Source: Nocardia carnea (lineage in GTDB: Bacteria > Actinomycetota > Actinomycetes > Mycobacteriales > Mycobacteriaceae). Taken from it: a stretch of DNA of 39,216 bases. The notes under the pieces were generated by a model. The model ran no database searches. It was given only the letters and a program-made list of their open reading frames with translations, and had not been told where the DNA came from. Position numbers and translations under genes: made by a program. Shown in pieces: positions 14,878 through 23,943 of this stretch. Where the stretch lies: the NCBI RefSeq assembly GCF_029868325.1, contig NZ_JARWNW010000131.1, forward strand, positions 1 to 39,216, written 5' to 3'. The first letter of the stretch is position 1, and each line of letters opens with the position of its first letter.

Positions 14878-16101
14878 ATGAGCAGCGTCGCTTATTCCGG
14901 CACCGCCGGAGCAGGATTTCGGCGGCTGACGTCCGCCTTCACCCGGGTCTACGGTGGCCGGAAGGGTGTCGGTGCGGCGCTGGCGGTCTATCGGCACGGA
15001 GAGCCGATTCTGGATATCTGGACGGGGGAGTCCGCGCCCGAGCGGCCGTGGACCCGCGATACGGGCGCCATGGTCTTCTCGGCGACCAAGGCGATCGCCT
15101 CCACCGTCGTGCACCGCCTCGCCGACCGCGGGCTGATCGACTACGACGCCCCCGTGGCCGAGTACTGGCCCGAGTTCGGTTGCAACAAGAAGGACTGCAT
15201 CACCGTCCGGCAGGTCCTGACCCATTCGGCGGGGTTGTCGGGGGTGGGCACACTGGCCGCGCACGGGTCCGAACTGCTCGACCATGAGCTCATGGCGCAA
15301 CGGCTGGCCGCCGCCACGCCCGACCGCCTGCTCGGTGTACCCGCCTACCACGCGATGACCTACGGCTGGCTGCTCGCCGGCCTGGCGCGGGCGGTGACCG
15401 GGTCGAGTATGAAACAGCTGTTCCAGCAGGAGGTCGCGCAGCCGCTGGGGATCGACGGTATCCACCTGGGGCGCCCGCCGGCGGGATCGGTGACCATGGC
15501 CGCGGAAAGTTTCGGCACCGGCTTCGCCTTCGCCGGTACCCCGTACGGCTCGCGGCTGGTCTCCCTGTTGCAGAACATTCCGGGCGTGCTCGGCGTGAGC
15601 AGCCGGTCGCTGTTCATCCCGGGCGCGGAGGCCATTCTCGCCGGCCCGAACCCGCCGGTACTGGACAGCGAGATGCCCGCCGCCAATGGGGTGTGCACGG
15701 CCAACGGGCTGGCCGCCATGTACGAGCCGCTGGCCTGCGACGGTATGGCCGGTGGGCAGCGGTACCTGTCCGGAGCCACCATGCAGGCGATCCGCCGGAT
15801 CGAACGGTACCGCCCGGATACCGGACTGTTCCTGTACATGGGGCCGCTGTGGCATCTGGGCTATCACGCGATGCCGACGGTCGGCGCGCCACGCGGTTTC
15901 GGCCATATCGGACTCGGCGGCTCGTTCGGCTGGGCCGATCCCGACAGCGGCCTCTCGGTGGGCTTCGCCCACAACCGGCTGTCGCTGGACATGCTGGCCG
16001 TGGACCAGCCGGCTTTCGCGTGGCTGCTACCGCTGGTGGTCGGCGGTGCCCGGTCGGCCCGCCGGATCGCCCGCCGCGCACCCCGGGAAGCCGCCGCCTG
16101 A
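14878..16101 (+). CDS. Beta-lactamase-fold serine hydrolase/esterase
   Basis: 407 residues, class C beta-lactamase/EstB fold, related in pattern to mycobacterial LipE/LipL-type esterases. Nucleophile and base: Ser68-Ala-Thr-Lys71 (MVFSATKAIAS). The likely second catalytic Tyr is in AYHAMTYGWL (Tyr157 or Tyr162). The third motif region is FGHIGLGGSFGW. No signal peptide, so probably cytosolic. It hydrolyses esters rather than lactams in most relatives. It converges on ilvA with a 17-bp gap. Substrate unknown. Confidence 0.8.
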   Translation: MSSVAYSGTAGAGFRRLTSAFTRVYGGRKGVGAALAVYRHGEPILDIWTGESAPERPWTRDTGAMVFSATKAIASTVVHRLADRGLIDYDAPVAEYWPEFGCNKKDCITVRQVLTHSAGLSGVGTLAAHGSELLDHELMAQRLAAATPDRLLGVPAYHAMTYGWLLAGLARAVTGSSMKQLFQQEVAQPLGIDGIHLGRPPAGSVTMAAESFGTGFAFAGTPYGSRLVSLLQNIPGVLGVSSRSLFIPGAEAILAGPNPPVLDSEMPAANGVCTANGLAAMYEPLACDGMAGGQRYLSGATMQAIRRIERYRPDTGLFLYMGPLWHLGYHAMPTVGAPRGFGHIGLGGSFGWADPDSGLSVGFAHNRLSLDMLAVDQPAFAWLLPLVVGGARSARRIARRAPREAAA

Positions 16102-16118
16102 CCCGCGGGCCGGGCAGG

Positions 16119-17534
16119 TCAGGTCAGGTAACGGTAGGCCGGTGAGCCCGGTTCCAGCCGTTCGCACTGGATCGGCGATCGGGCGATCCGGTCCAGCAGC
16201 GGCTGCAGCCCGCTGCGTTCGCCGAGCTCCACACCCACCAGCGCCGCCCCGGTCTCCCGGTTGTTGCGTTTGACGTACTCGAACAGGGTGATGTCGTCGT
16301 CGGGGCCGAGTACCTCGTCCAGGAAGCGGCGCAGCGCACCGGGTTCCTGCGGGAAATCCACCAGGAAGTAGTGCTTGAGACCCTGGTGCACCAGGGACCG
16401 TTCGATCACCTCGCCGTAGCGGGAGACGTCGTTGTTGCCGCCGGAGACCAGGCAGACAACCGTCGAACCGGGTTCCGGGGCGGCCTCGAGCAGTGCGGTC
16501 ACCGCGAGCGCGCCCGCCGGTTCGGCAATGATCCCCTCGTTCTGGTAGAGGTCCAGCATGGCCGTGCAGATGGCGCCCTCGTCGACCCGCAGCAGGCCGA
16601 ACGATCCTGCGCCGGGCGGGTATTCGGTGCCGGTGAGCAGGGGCAGCGAGGCGTGGGAGACCACCCGTCCGCCGAAATCGGACACAGCGTCGAAAGGCAC
16701 TTTGCCGATGCGGCGCACCGCGGCACCGTCGACGAACGGATCGACCTCGGGCAGGGTGACCGGGGTTCCTGCGATCAATGCCGCGGTCATGGATGCGGCC
16801 CCGGCCGGCTCGACCCCGAGGATGCCGGTCTGCGGCGAACGTTCCCGCAGGTAGGTACCGACTCCGGCGAGGCATCCGCCGCCGCCGACGGGGACGATCA
16901 CCAGATCGGGGGGTGTTTCGAGCTGATCCAGGATTTCCGCGGCGATGGTGCCCTGGCCCGCCGCGGTGCGGGTGTCGTCGAACGGGGGCACCATGGTGGC
17001 GCCGCTGCGCCGGACATCGGCGGCGGCGGCCGCGGCGGCGGCGTCGAAAGTTTCCCCGACCGCGATGAGTTCGACGAACTCACCACCGTGCACCCGGATA
17101 CGGTCGCGTTTCTGCTTGGGGGTGGTGGTCGGCACGTAGATCCGGCCGGTGATTCCCATGGCCCGGCAGGCGAATGCCACGCCCTGGGCGTGATTACCGG
17201 CGCTGGCGGTGACCACACCGGCGGCCCGTTCGGGTGCGCTGAGCTGGACGACCAGGTTGTAGGCGCCGCGGAGCTTATAGGACCGCACAACGGTCAGATC
17301 CTCGCGCTTCAGATACACCTGCGCGCCGGTGAGCTGCGACAACCGCGGGCACAGCTGCAGCGGGGTGGGCTCGATAATGTCCGCAATACGCTTGGCCGCA
17401 GCATCGATCTCGTCCGCGGTGAGCGCGGGACGGGCTTCGGGCAGATGGGTCAGCACATCGGACACCCGCCCCATGGTGCCACCCGCCGCCCTCGCGGACT
17501 GCGGCGGGTGGTCTGTACTGGGGTTTTCGTTCAT
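16119..17534 (-). CDS. ilvA: Threonine ammonia-lyase (threonine dehydratase)
   Basis: 471 residues. It converts threonine to 2-oxobutanoate, the first step of isoleucine synthesis, with PLP. The PLP lysine is Lys87 in RSYKLRGAYN; the phosphate loop is VPVGGGGCLAG; ASAGNHAQGVA is the substrate loop. The C-terminal about 90 residues (YFLVDFPQEPGALRRFLDEV) are one ACT-like domain, so isoleucine feedback is likely. The ATG at 17534 lacks a clear ribosome site; Met21 is the alternative start. It lies 22 bp after the DUF385 gene on the same strand, an order like Rv1558-Rv1559 of M. tuberculosis. Confidence 0.9.
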   Translation of the reverse strand: MNENPSTDHPPQSARAAGGTMGRVSDVLTHLPEARPALTADEIDAAAKRIADIIEPTPLQLCPRLSQLTGAQVYLKREDLTVVRSYKLRGAYNLVVQLSAPERAAGVVTASAGNHAQGVAFACRAMGITGRIYVPTTTPKQKRDRIRVHGGEFVELIAVGETFDAAAAAAAADVRRSGATMVPPFDDTRTAAGQGTIAAEILDQLETPPDLVIVPVGGGGCLAGVGTYLRERSPQTGILGVEPAGAASMTAALIAGTPVTLPEVDPFVDGAAVRRIGKVPFDAVSDFGGRVVSHASLPLLTGTEYPPGAGSFGLLRVDEGAICTAMLDLYQNEGIIAEPAGALAVTALLEAAPEPGSTVVCLVSGGNNDVSRYGEVIERSLVHQGLKHYFLVDFPQEPGALRRFLDEVLGPDDDITLFEYVKRNNRETGAALVGVELGERSGLQPLLDRIARSPIQCERLEPGSPAYRYLT

Positions 17535-17556
17535 TTCACGGCGGCGTCGCCGCGCG

Positions 17557-17991
17557 TCAGCGTGGTGTCAGCACGAAGACGGGGATCTGGCGTTCGGTCT
17601 TGGTCTGGTAATCGGCGTAGGGCGGGTAGGCGGCAACGGCACGCTCCCACCAGACGGCCTTTTCCTCGCCGTGTACCTCGCGTGCGGTGTAGTCCTTGGT
17701 CACCGTGCCGTCCTGCAGTTCCACATGGGGTTCGGCGACGATGTTGTAGTACCAGACGGGATGTTTGGGCGCGCCGCCCAGCGAGGCGACAACGGCGTAT
17801 TCACCCTCGTGCTCGACCCGCATGAGCGCGGTCTTACGGAGCTTTCCGGTCTTGTTGCCGACGGTGGTCAGCACGATAACGGGCATACCGTTCAAGGTCG
17901 TACCCTCGGTGCCGCCCGAGTTCTCGATCTTCTCGGCCTGTTCGCGGGCCCAATCGGACGTGGACGGTGCGTATTCTCCGGTCAATGGCAT
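17557..17991 (-). CDS. DUF385 deazaflavin (F420)-dependent nitroreductase-family protein
   Basis: 144 residues, the usual length. The family core is present: [20 protein letters not shown], then [27 protein letters not shown] and VELQDG. Relatives such as Ddn use reduced F420 for reductions of quinones or nitro compounds. The ATG at 17991 begins [10 protein letters not shown], as in relatives; the frame is open further upstream but not protein-like. It precedes ilvA and is probably co-transcribed. A divergent membrane-protein gene starts 129 bp away. Substrate unknown. Confidence 0.85.
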   Translation of the reverse strand: MPLTGEYAPSTSDWAREQAEKIENSGGTEGTTLNGMPVIVLTTVGNKTGKLRKTALMRVEHEGEYAVVASLGGAPKHPVWYYNIVAEPHVELQDGTVTKDYTAREVHGEEKAVWWERAVAAYPPYADYQTKTERQIPVFVLTPR

Positions 17992-18120
17992 ACCACGGGC
18001 AACGTCGGAGGTTCCGGCGATTGTTCCCGGCCCGTTCGTGGTGGTCGTACCGCGGGATATGTGTGCGGAAAGACAAAAGTTCGATGGACCGAACACTGGG
18101 TGCACGGGTAGCCTTACTGC

Positions 18121-18348
18121 ATGGCCGTATCGCAGACTCTCGACACCCGCGCTCCCGCCCGCGCCGGGGCGGAGGTCGATATCGCCGGGACACGCTGGCC
18201 GGTGTACAAGCTGGAGGCGCTCGGGGCGGGCCTGCTGTCACTGCTGGCCGCGGCCCTCGTTCTCGGATCGCTACAGGCCGGCGTATTGCTCGGTGCCGCT
18301 GTCGGTGCCCTGCTGTGGACGTTGGGATGGTGGCGGACAGCGCGGTAG
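18121..18348 (+). CDS. Small two-segment membrane protein
   Basis: 75 residues. A short cytosolic head (to about residue 30) is followed by two hydrophobic segments at about 33-50 and 53-68 and a WWRTAR end. Protein-like composition and a sensible start (ATG 18121) support it. No family recognised. Divergent from the DUF385 gene. Confidence 0.55.
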   Translation: MAVSQTLDTRAPARAGAEVDIAGTRWPVYKLEALGAGLLSLLAAALVLGSLQAGVLLGAAVGALLWTLGWWRTAR

Positions 18349-18496
18349 TACCCGGGTGCGGCTCCACCGCCGGGATCGTTAGGTCGCTCCGGCTCCGCAA
18401 AGGTCGTCCACGTACTACTCTGGGCCGAACTGAACCTATGTCCAACTTGGTCCGGCCGGCCCGTGCGCCGGCCCCGACGTACACGCGAGCCGAGAT

Positions 18497-19897
18497 ATGA
18501 GCGATCGAGTACATGCCTTCACCGACGATGTGCTGGGCGACCACGATGCGGTAGCGCTGGCGGAGCTGGCCGGCTCCGCGGCGGTGCGTCCCGATGAACT
18601 CGCGGCGGCGGCGCTGGCGCGCGCGGCGGCGGTGAATCCGCGGCTGAACGCCATCGCGCATCACTGCCCGGCCCCACGGCACGCGGCGGACGATTCCGGT
18701 ATCTGGTACGGCGTCCCGGCCTTCGTGAAGGACAACGCCGACGTGGCGGGGCTGCCCAGCTGTCACGGTAGCGCCGCCATCACCCCGCATCCGGCGGGGA
18801 AGGACGACCGTTTCACCGCCCAGCTGCTCAGCACCGGGATCACGGTTCTCGGCAAAACCACCATGCCGGAGTTCGGTTTCACCTCCACCACGGAATTCGA
18901 GAGCAGCGATCCCACCCGCAATCCGTGGGATACCGGCTACACGGTCGGCGGGTCGTCGGGCGGTTCGGCGGCGATGGTCGCGGCGGGTGTGGTGCCGGTC
19001 GCGCACGGTAACGACGGCGGCGGTTCCCTGCGTATCCCGGCGGCCTGCGCCGGTCTGGTGTCCTTGAAACCCAGCCGGTTCCGGCATCTGGACAATGCGC
19101 AGGCCCGGCAGTTGCCGATCAAACTGGTCTCCGAAGGTGTCCTCACGCGCTCGGTGCGCGACCAGGCCGCCTATCACGCCGCCGCCGAAAAATATTGGCG
19201 CAACCCGAAGCTTCCGCCCATCGGGACCGTCGAGGGCCCGTCGGCGCGCAGGTTGCGGATCGGGTTGCTCACCACCGCCTGCAACGGTCGTGAACCCGAT
19301 GCCGAGACAGCCGCGGCCGTCCACAGCACCGCCGAGATCCTCGAAGCGGCAGGGCATTCCCTCGAGCCGATGGCCTCCCCGGTCGCGCCGAGCCTGGTGG
19401 AGGATTTCCTGCGCTACTGGGGTTTCCTGGCGCAGATGTCGGGAGTAACCGGCAAATTGAGCCACGGCCGCAGCTTCGACGCCGCCCGCCTGGACGCTTT
19501 CACCAGGGGCCTCGCCGCCTCCTTCCGCCGGCGACTCCTGGCGACCCCCGGCTCCCTGTACCGGCTGAACAAGGCCCGCGCCGACTACGACGAGGTCCTC
19601 ACCCGCTACGACGTGATCCTCTCGCCGGTACTCACCCACACCACACCCGAACTCGGGTATCTCCGCCCGGGCGTACCGTTCGACGAACTACTCGACCGGG
19701 TCACGAATTTCGTGGGCTATACGCCGATCAACAATGTCACCGGGTCGCCGTCGATCGCGGTCCCGGCCGGGCTCACCGGCACCGGCCTGCCGGTCGGGGT
19801 GATGCTCAGCGGCGCCTACGGCGATGAACGGACGCTGCTGGAACTGGCCTTCCTGCTGGAGGCGCAGCGCCCGTTCCCGCGGATCACCGAATCCTGA
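18497..19897 (+). CDS. Amidase (amidase-signature family)
   Basis: 466 residues. The Ser-Ser-Lys triad of amidase-signature enzymes is complete: Lys78 (FVKDN), cis-Ser in GGSSGGSAA (153/154) and nucleophile Ser177 in GNDGGGSLRIPAA. They hydrolyse carboxylic amides to acid and ammonia. The C-terminal NNVTGSPSIAVPAGL and GLPVGVML blocks are also typical. The pattern resembles mycobacterial AmiB2/AmiC, but the substrate cannot be told. ATG at 18497. It converges on treY. This and the small membrane gene interrupt the mycobacterial-type order between ilvA and the tre genes. Confidence 0.88.
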   Translation: MSDRVHAFTDDVLGDHDAVALAELAGSAAVRPDELAAAALARAAAVNPRLNAIAHHCPAPRHAADDSGIWYGVPAFVKDNADVAGLPSCHGSAAITPHPAGKDDRFTAQLLSTGITVLGKTTMPEFGFTSTTEFESSDPTRNPWDTGYTVGGSSGGSAAMVAAGVVPVAHGNDGGGSLRIPAACAGLVSLKPSRFRHLDNAQARQLPIKLVSEGVLTRSVRDQAAYHAAAEKYWRNPKLPPIGTVEGPSARRLRIGLLTTACNGREPDAETAAAVHSTAEILEAAGHSLEPMASPVAPSLVEDFLRYWGFLAQMSGVTGKLSHGRSFDAARLDAFTRGLAASFRRRLLATPGSLYRLNKARADYDEVLTRYDVILSPVLTHTTPELGYLRPGVPFDELLDRVTNFVGYTPINNVTGSPSIAVPAGLTGTGLPVGVMLSGAYGDERTLLELAFLLEAQRPFPRITES

Positions 19898-19913
19898 CGG
19901 CTCTCCGCAGCGC

Positions 19914-22316
19914 TCAGCGGACCAGGAGCGCAACGGGGAGGCGGGCGAACAGTTTCTCGGTCCGGGCGCGGTTCTGGAAGGTGTGCCCGGTGAGCCGGTC
20001 GGTCCAGGACCCGGACGGCAGCTCGATATAGGTATCGGCCCAGCCGGTTTCGCCGATCGCCACGCTGTGCCGGGTCACCGCCACGAGGATCTCCGGATCC
20101 GCCCCGACCCGCCCGCGGGCGTAGGCGACCAGTTTGTCGGCGTGCTCACCGTGCCCGAAGACAGGCGTATAGCTGCCGCCGACGAAACACTCCGGCCGTT
20201 CCCGGCGCAACCACAGCGCATACGCCACCACCCACATTTTCGCGGCGCCGGTGATATCCAGGGCCGGGGTGGTGGTGAGGGTGTGCAGCATCGCGATCCG
20301 GGAGCCGAAATCCACCGGGCGCCGGTTGTCCGGATCGACCAGGGAGTCCTCCCAGATCTCGCAACCCTGGTAGATATCCGGGATCCCGGGTCCGCACAGT
20401 TGCAGCAGTTTCTGCGCCAGCGAATCCGACCAGGCGTGCGGTGCCAGATCGTGGGCGAGATCGGTGAGCTGACGGCCCACCGGTCCGTCGATCACCTGGT
20501 CCAGCCAGGTGTGCACCGCGTTCTCGAACTCCACGTCGGGTTCCTCCCACGCGGTGTGCAGCCCGGATTCGCGCATCGCCTTCTCGGCGAAGCGGTGCAC
20601 GCGTTCGCGCAGCCCGGGCACCGAGGAGGCGGGGCGGCCGTCGGCCGGCCACATCCCGAACATATTCTGCAGCAGGAACAGTGCGGTCGCACCGTCGGGC
20701 GCCGGCAGTTTCTCCAGCCACAAGGTGACCGCCCGCGCCCACATCCGCGGGACCTGGGACAGGATCCCGATCCGTGCCCGCACATCCTCGCCGCGTTTGG
20801 TGTCGTGCGTCGACAGGGTGGTCATCGAGGCGGGCCAGCGCAGCGCCCGCGACGCGTTGGCGAGATGGAATTCGTTGACCGTGCGACCGAAACGGGCCGG
20901 ATTTCCGCCGAGTTCCTGTAGCGAAACCAGTCGCACCGCCCGGTAGAACAGGATGTCCTCCACGGCCTTCGCGCCGATCGCCGTACTCACCTGATGGAAC
21001 CGGCTCCACGCGGAGGCCCCGCGGGTCAGCGCCGTCACCAGCACCGACAGCGGGACTCGCAGTTCGGCATTGCGTTTCTCCACCTCGGCCAGCACGGCAC
21101 TGATCATGCCCGCGAGCGGGGTGTAGTCGGCCCGGGCCACCGGCAGGAACGACAGCACCTCGATGGTGGCGTTGGTGAGCGCCATGGTGTCGAAATCCTC
21201 GGCGCCCGCATCCTGTTTGATCGCGGCGACCAGCCGGCGGATCTCCGGCAGCAGAATACTTTCCGCCACCGCGCGTTTGATGCGATGTTCTTTCTCGCCC
21301 ACCCATACGCGGTCGCTGCCGTGGCCGGTGATATGCCGGGACAGTTCGGTGAGGACCGGCTCGCCGGCGGGTTCGAGCAGCACACCGCCGAAATCGGCGA
21401 GGGCGTCGTAACCGGTCGTGCCGTCGATCGGGAGAGTGGCGTCGAGGGGTTCGCGGTTGGCGAGGGTCTTCTCCACCAGCAGTAACCGGTTCGGGCCGAT
21501 CAACCGGCGCAGGCGCTGTAGGTAGTCCGTCGGGTCGGCCAGTCCGTCGGGATGGTCCACCCGCACACCGTCGATGAGGTCGTGTTCGCACCAGGCCGCC
21601 AGTTCCCGATGGGTGGCCTCGAAAACGTGCGGATCCTCCTGGCGCAGCGCGGCCAGCCCGTCGATCGACAGGTAGCGGCGGTAACCGCAGATCCCGGATT
21701 TCCGGCTCACCAGCCGGTAGTGCTGTTTGTCGTGGATCCGCAGCGCATTGTCGCCGTCGGTGCCCGGGGCGATCGGGAAACGCAGATCGTAGAGCGCCAG
21801 CAGCGGTTCGGGACCGGACCGGTCGACGGTCAGCGCGGCCGGATCGTTCTCACTGCGCAGTACCGGTAGCGCCAGACGCCCTCCGACGCCGTTACCCGGA
21901 CTCCAGTCGATATCGAAGAAGGGGGCGAACTGGGATTTGCGGCCGTACTGCAGCACATGCCACCACCAGGGGTTCTGCTGCGGATCCGCGACCCCCACAT
22001 GATTGGGGACCAGATCCATGATCAGCCCCATACCGCGGTTGCGGGCCTCGTCGGCCAAGGTCTTCAGGCCGACCGGGCCGCCGAGCGCGGGGGAGACGAC
22101 AGTGGGATCGGTGACGTCGTAACCGTGCGTGGAACCGCGCGCGGCGGTCATCACCGGGGACAGGTAGATATGGGAGACCCCGAGTTGCTGGAGGTACTCC
22201 GCGATCGCCGCGGCCTGCGCGAAGGTGAGGCCGTCCGGTCGCAGCTGCAGCCGGTAGGTGCTGCGGACCGGAGTGAGTCGCGGATTGGGGCGAAAACGCG
22301 GCGGGTCTGCGGGCAT
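19914..22316 (-). CDS. treY: Maltooligosyl trehalose synthase
   Basis: About 800 residues, GH13 fold. It converts the reducing end of maltooligosaccharides to a trehalosyl unit, which TreZ then releases as trehalose. Motifs (numbered from the alternative GTG at 22346): DLVPNHVGVADP (111-122), nucleophile Asp264 in DGVRVDHPDGLADP, acid Glu292 in LLVEKTL, and the late GIPDIYQGCE segment. ATG at 22316 is preferred because the residues before it lack family likeness. Its usual partners treX and treZ are not here. Confidence 0.92.
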   Translation of the reverse strand: MPADPPRFRPNPRLTPVRSTYRLQLRPDGLTFAQAAAIAEYLQQLGVSHIYLSPVMTAARGSTHGYDVTDPTVVSPALGGPVGLKTLADEARNRGMGLIMDLVPNHVGVADPQQNPWWWHVLQYGRKSQFAPFFDIDWSPGNGVGGRLALPVLRSENDPAALTVDRSGPEPLLALYDLRFPIAPGTDGDNALRIHDKQHYRLVSRKSGICGYRRYLSIDGLAALRQEDPHVFEATHRELAAWCEHDLIDGVRVDHPDGLADPTDYLQRLRRLIGPNRLLLVEKTLANREPLDATLPIDGTTGYDALADFGGVLLEPAGEPVLTELSRHITGHGSDRVWVGEKEHRIKRAVAESILLPEIRRLVAAIKQDAGAEDFDTMALTNATIEVLSFLPVARADYTPLAGMISAVLAEVEKRNAELRVPLSVLVTALTRGASAWSRFHQVSTAIGAKAVEDILFYRAVRLVSLQELGGNPARFGRTVNEFHLANASRALRWPASMTTLSTHDTKRGEDVRARIGILSQVPRMWARAVTLWLEKLPAPDGATALFLLQNMFGMWPADGRPASSVPGLRERVHRFAEKAMRESGLHTAWEEPDVEFENAVHTWLDQVIDGPVGRQLTDLAHDLAPHAWSDSLAQKLLQLCGPGIPDIYQGCEIWEDSLVDPDNRRPVDFGSRIAMLHTLTTTPALDITGAAKMWVVAYALWLRRERPECFVGGSYTPVFGHGEHADKLVAYARGRVGADPEILVAVTRHSVAIGETGWADTYIELPSGSWTDRLTGHTFQNRARTEKLFARLPVALLVR

Positions 22317-22540
22317 ACGGTTCTCGGTCGGGTCCTGGGGTGGCACGGCGGACAGATGGGGGCTGCGCGATTATCGGCGGGAACGAGTCACCGCGGGTGA
22401 TAGGCGTGGCCCCGGGGCCGGGTGGGATCCGGCGATCGCGGTGGTGGTGCCGCACCCTCGGGCAGCGGCTCGGACGCGTGCATGGCCCAAACCCTAGCGC
22501 CATTCCGGCAGAGTTCGGCCGGGGGCCGTTGGTCAGATGT
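22317..22540. other. Spacer upstream of treY
   Basis: About 220 bp between the treY start and the cupin stop, both on the minus strand. It must hold the treY promoter. No gene or clear repeat seen. Confidence 0.4.
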
Positions 22541-23083
22541 TCAGTTAGGTGCGTATGGCGGGCCCAGGCGGCGGGCGTATCCGGTTCGCCGGGCAATTGC
22601 GGCGAGGCTTCCGAGGGTGGCACGTTGCAGCCAGGACGGTATTCCGGCGAGGTAGCCGTCCTGTAGTTCCCAGAGCAGGGCGAGCGCCAAGGGATTGCGC
22701 GGTACGCCGGCGCCGGTGGTGGCGCCGGCCTCGTCCAGGGCGCTCCACAGCGTGAACATCTGCCAATGCCGTAGTGGTGGCCGGATCTCGTGGTCGAGCA
22801 CGGTATCGCGCGCCTCGTTGTGGAATTCGTGCACGACGCGGGCCGGGGCCGTGACGGTATCGCCCGGCCGGGCGAGGATTTCGCGGCCGTCGATCCGGAA
22901 TCGCACGGCGCCCCGGCGCACCGTCCACTCCTCGGTGAGTACCGGATGCCAGTGCGGCCCGGCCTGGCGGCCAGGTGCGGGAAGGTCGTGCCGCAGGCGC
23001 AGATATGGGCCGCGGTCGTCGGTGCCCTGGCCGACCAGGGTGATGCGGTGACCGTTGCGGAAGGTGAGTACCCGGGGCGACAT
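22541..23083 (-). CDS. Cupin-domain protein
   Basis: 180 residues. A cupin barrel lies at about 10-95, with the metal-site pattern GPHWHPVLTEEWTV and a second motif PGDTVTAPARVVHEFHNE. The His/Glu residues suggest bound metal. The C-terminal half is helical and unassigned. ATG at 23083 is preferred; the frame extends 13 codons further but would cross the MarR operator. Divergent from the marR gene with a 29-bp spacer, so it is the likely target of that regulator. Reaction unknown. Confidence 0.75.
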   Translation of the reverse strand: MSPRVLTFRNGHRITLVGQGTDDRGPYLRLRHDLPAPGRQAGPHWHPVLTEEWTVRRGAVRFRIDGREILARPGDTVTAPARVVHEFHNEARDTVLDHEIRPPLRHWQMFTLWSALDEAGATTGAGVPRNPLALALLWELQDGYLAGIPSWLQRATLGSLAAIARRTGYARRLGPPYAPN

Positions 23084-23090
23084 ATCCCAA

Positions 23091-23111
23091 TTAGAAAGGT
23101 AACCTTCATAA
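23091..23111. promoter_or_regulatory. MarR-type operator between cupin and marR genes
   Basis: TTA-GA-AAGGT-A-ACCTT-CA-TAA: the inner 5-bp arms and the outer 3-bp arms are symmetric around 23101. It fills nearly the whole 29-bp divergent spacer, so one bound dimer could block both promoters. Confidence 0.6.
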
Positions 23112-23112
23112 T

Positions 23113-23574
23113 ATGTCAACACCCGAACGCCCCTCTCTGCTGAAGCTGCTGACCCTTGCGACCGCGGCCGTCGAGAACGAACTGAATGCCGGCCTGCGGG
23201 CCCGGCTGTCCGGCGACCTGCGACCCGCGCACTACGCGGTCTTCCGCTACCTCGACCCGGCCGGCTCGCGAGTGGGCGAGCTGGCGCAGGCGGCGGGAAT
23301 GACGCAGCAGTCGATGGGTGAACTGGTGGGGCAGCTGGAAAGCGCGGGCCTGGTACGCCGGCAGGTGGATCCGGCCGACCGGCGAGCGCGGCAGGTGGTG
23401 TGCACCCCGGCGGGCCGGGCGGCGCTGGTGCTGGCCGGGGAGCGGATCGCCGGGATCGAGCAGCGGATCACGCGTGAGGTCGGGGAGGTGGGTATGGGCG
23501 AATTGTCGAAACTGCTCACACGGGTTGTGGACGTTCTCGGCGCTACGCAGGACGGGAGTGCCGGTGCGCCATAG
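23113..23574 (+). CDS. MarR-family transcriptional regulator
   Basis: 153 residues. Winged helix at about 40-105: RVGELAQAAGMTQQSMGELV is the helix-turn-helix and VDPADRRARQVVCTPAG the wing with its usual DRR-R motif. MarR dimers bind short palindromes and release them on binding small ligands. The ATG at 23113 comes one base after the palindromic operator and has no ribosome site, so a leaderless mRNA is possible. It probably controls itself and the divergent cupin gene. Confidence 0.85.
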   Translation: MSTPERPSLLKLLTLATAAVENELNAGLRARLSGDLRPAHYAVFRYLDPAGSRVGELAQAAGMTQQSMGELVGQLESAGLVRRQVDPADRRARQVVCTPAGRAALVLAGERIAGIEQRITREVGEVGMGELSKLLTRVVDVLGATQDGSAGAP

Positions 23575-23943
23575 CGGTAGGTAGGCCGGTGCGGGGCTCG
23601 GGGTGGCGTGGGCAGTTGCCGCCGCTCGGCTCGTCGACCGGATGCCGGTGATGGCCGCCGCGCCGCTCGATGGCGTCGTCGCGCTGCCGGGGTTGCGCCG
23701 GTCGGGCGCTGTTGTGGCCGCCGGGTGCGGGGCCCTGGTCGAACGCCGGCTCTTCCGACTCCGGGACCGCGGCGGGCCGCCGATATCGCCGGCCGGCGGT
23801 GGTTGTCGCGGTGGGGTATCGGCCGGCGTCGGGATGCGTCCGCTGCGAGGCGAGGGACTGTCGGAACTGCCGGCCGGCTTTGGTAACTTGAACAGTGTTC
23901 AGGTCGCCGGTGGGTGGCCGCCGACTCCGACGTGAGGATCTTC
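23575..23943. promoter_or_regulatory. Spacer and promoter region before bioA
   Basis: About 370 bp. Open frames here are Gly/Arg/Val-rich and not protein-like. The last 60 bp hold the bioA promoter with a BioQ-like operator and a GAGGA ribosome site at 23934-23938. Confidence 0.5.
23888..23902. promoter_or_regulatory. BioQ-like operator at bioA
   Basis: TTGAAC-AGT-GTTCAG. The core TGAACAGTGTTCA is a perfect 13-bp palindrome (6+1+6) and differs in one base from the site at bioF. A -10-like TAACTT overlaps its left side. It lies 41 bp upstream of the bioA start. Confidence 0.65.

Noticed and set aside
23603..23935. Plus-strand frame before bioA
   Set aside because: It crosses the bioA promoter and BioQ-like operator and has Gly/Arg/Val-biased composition.
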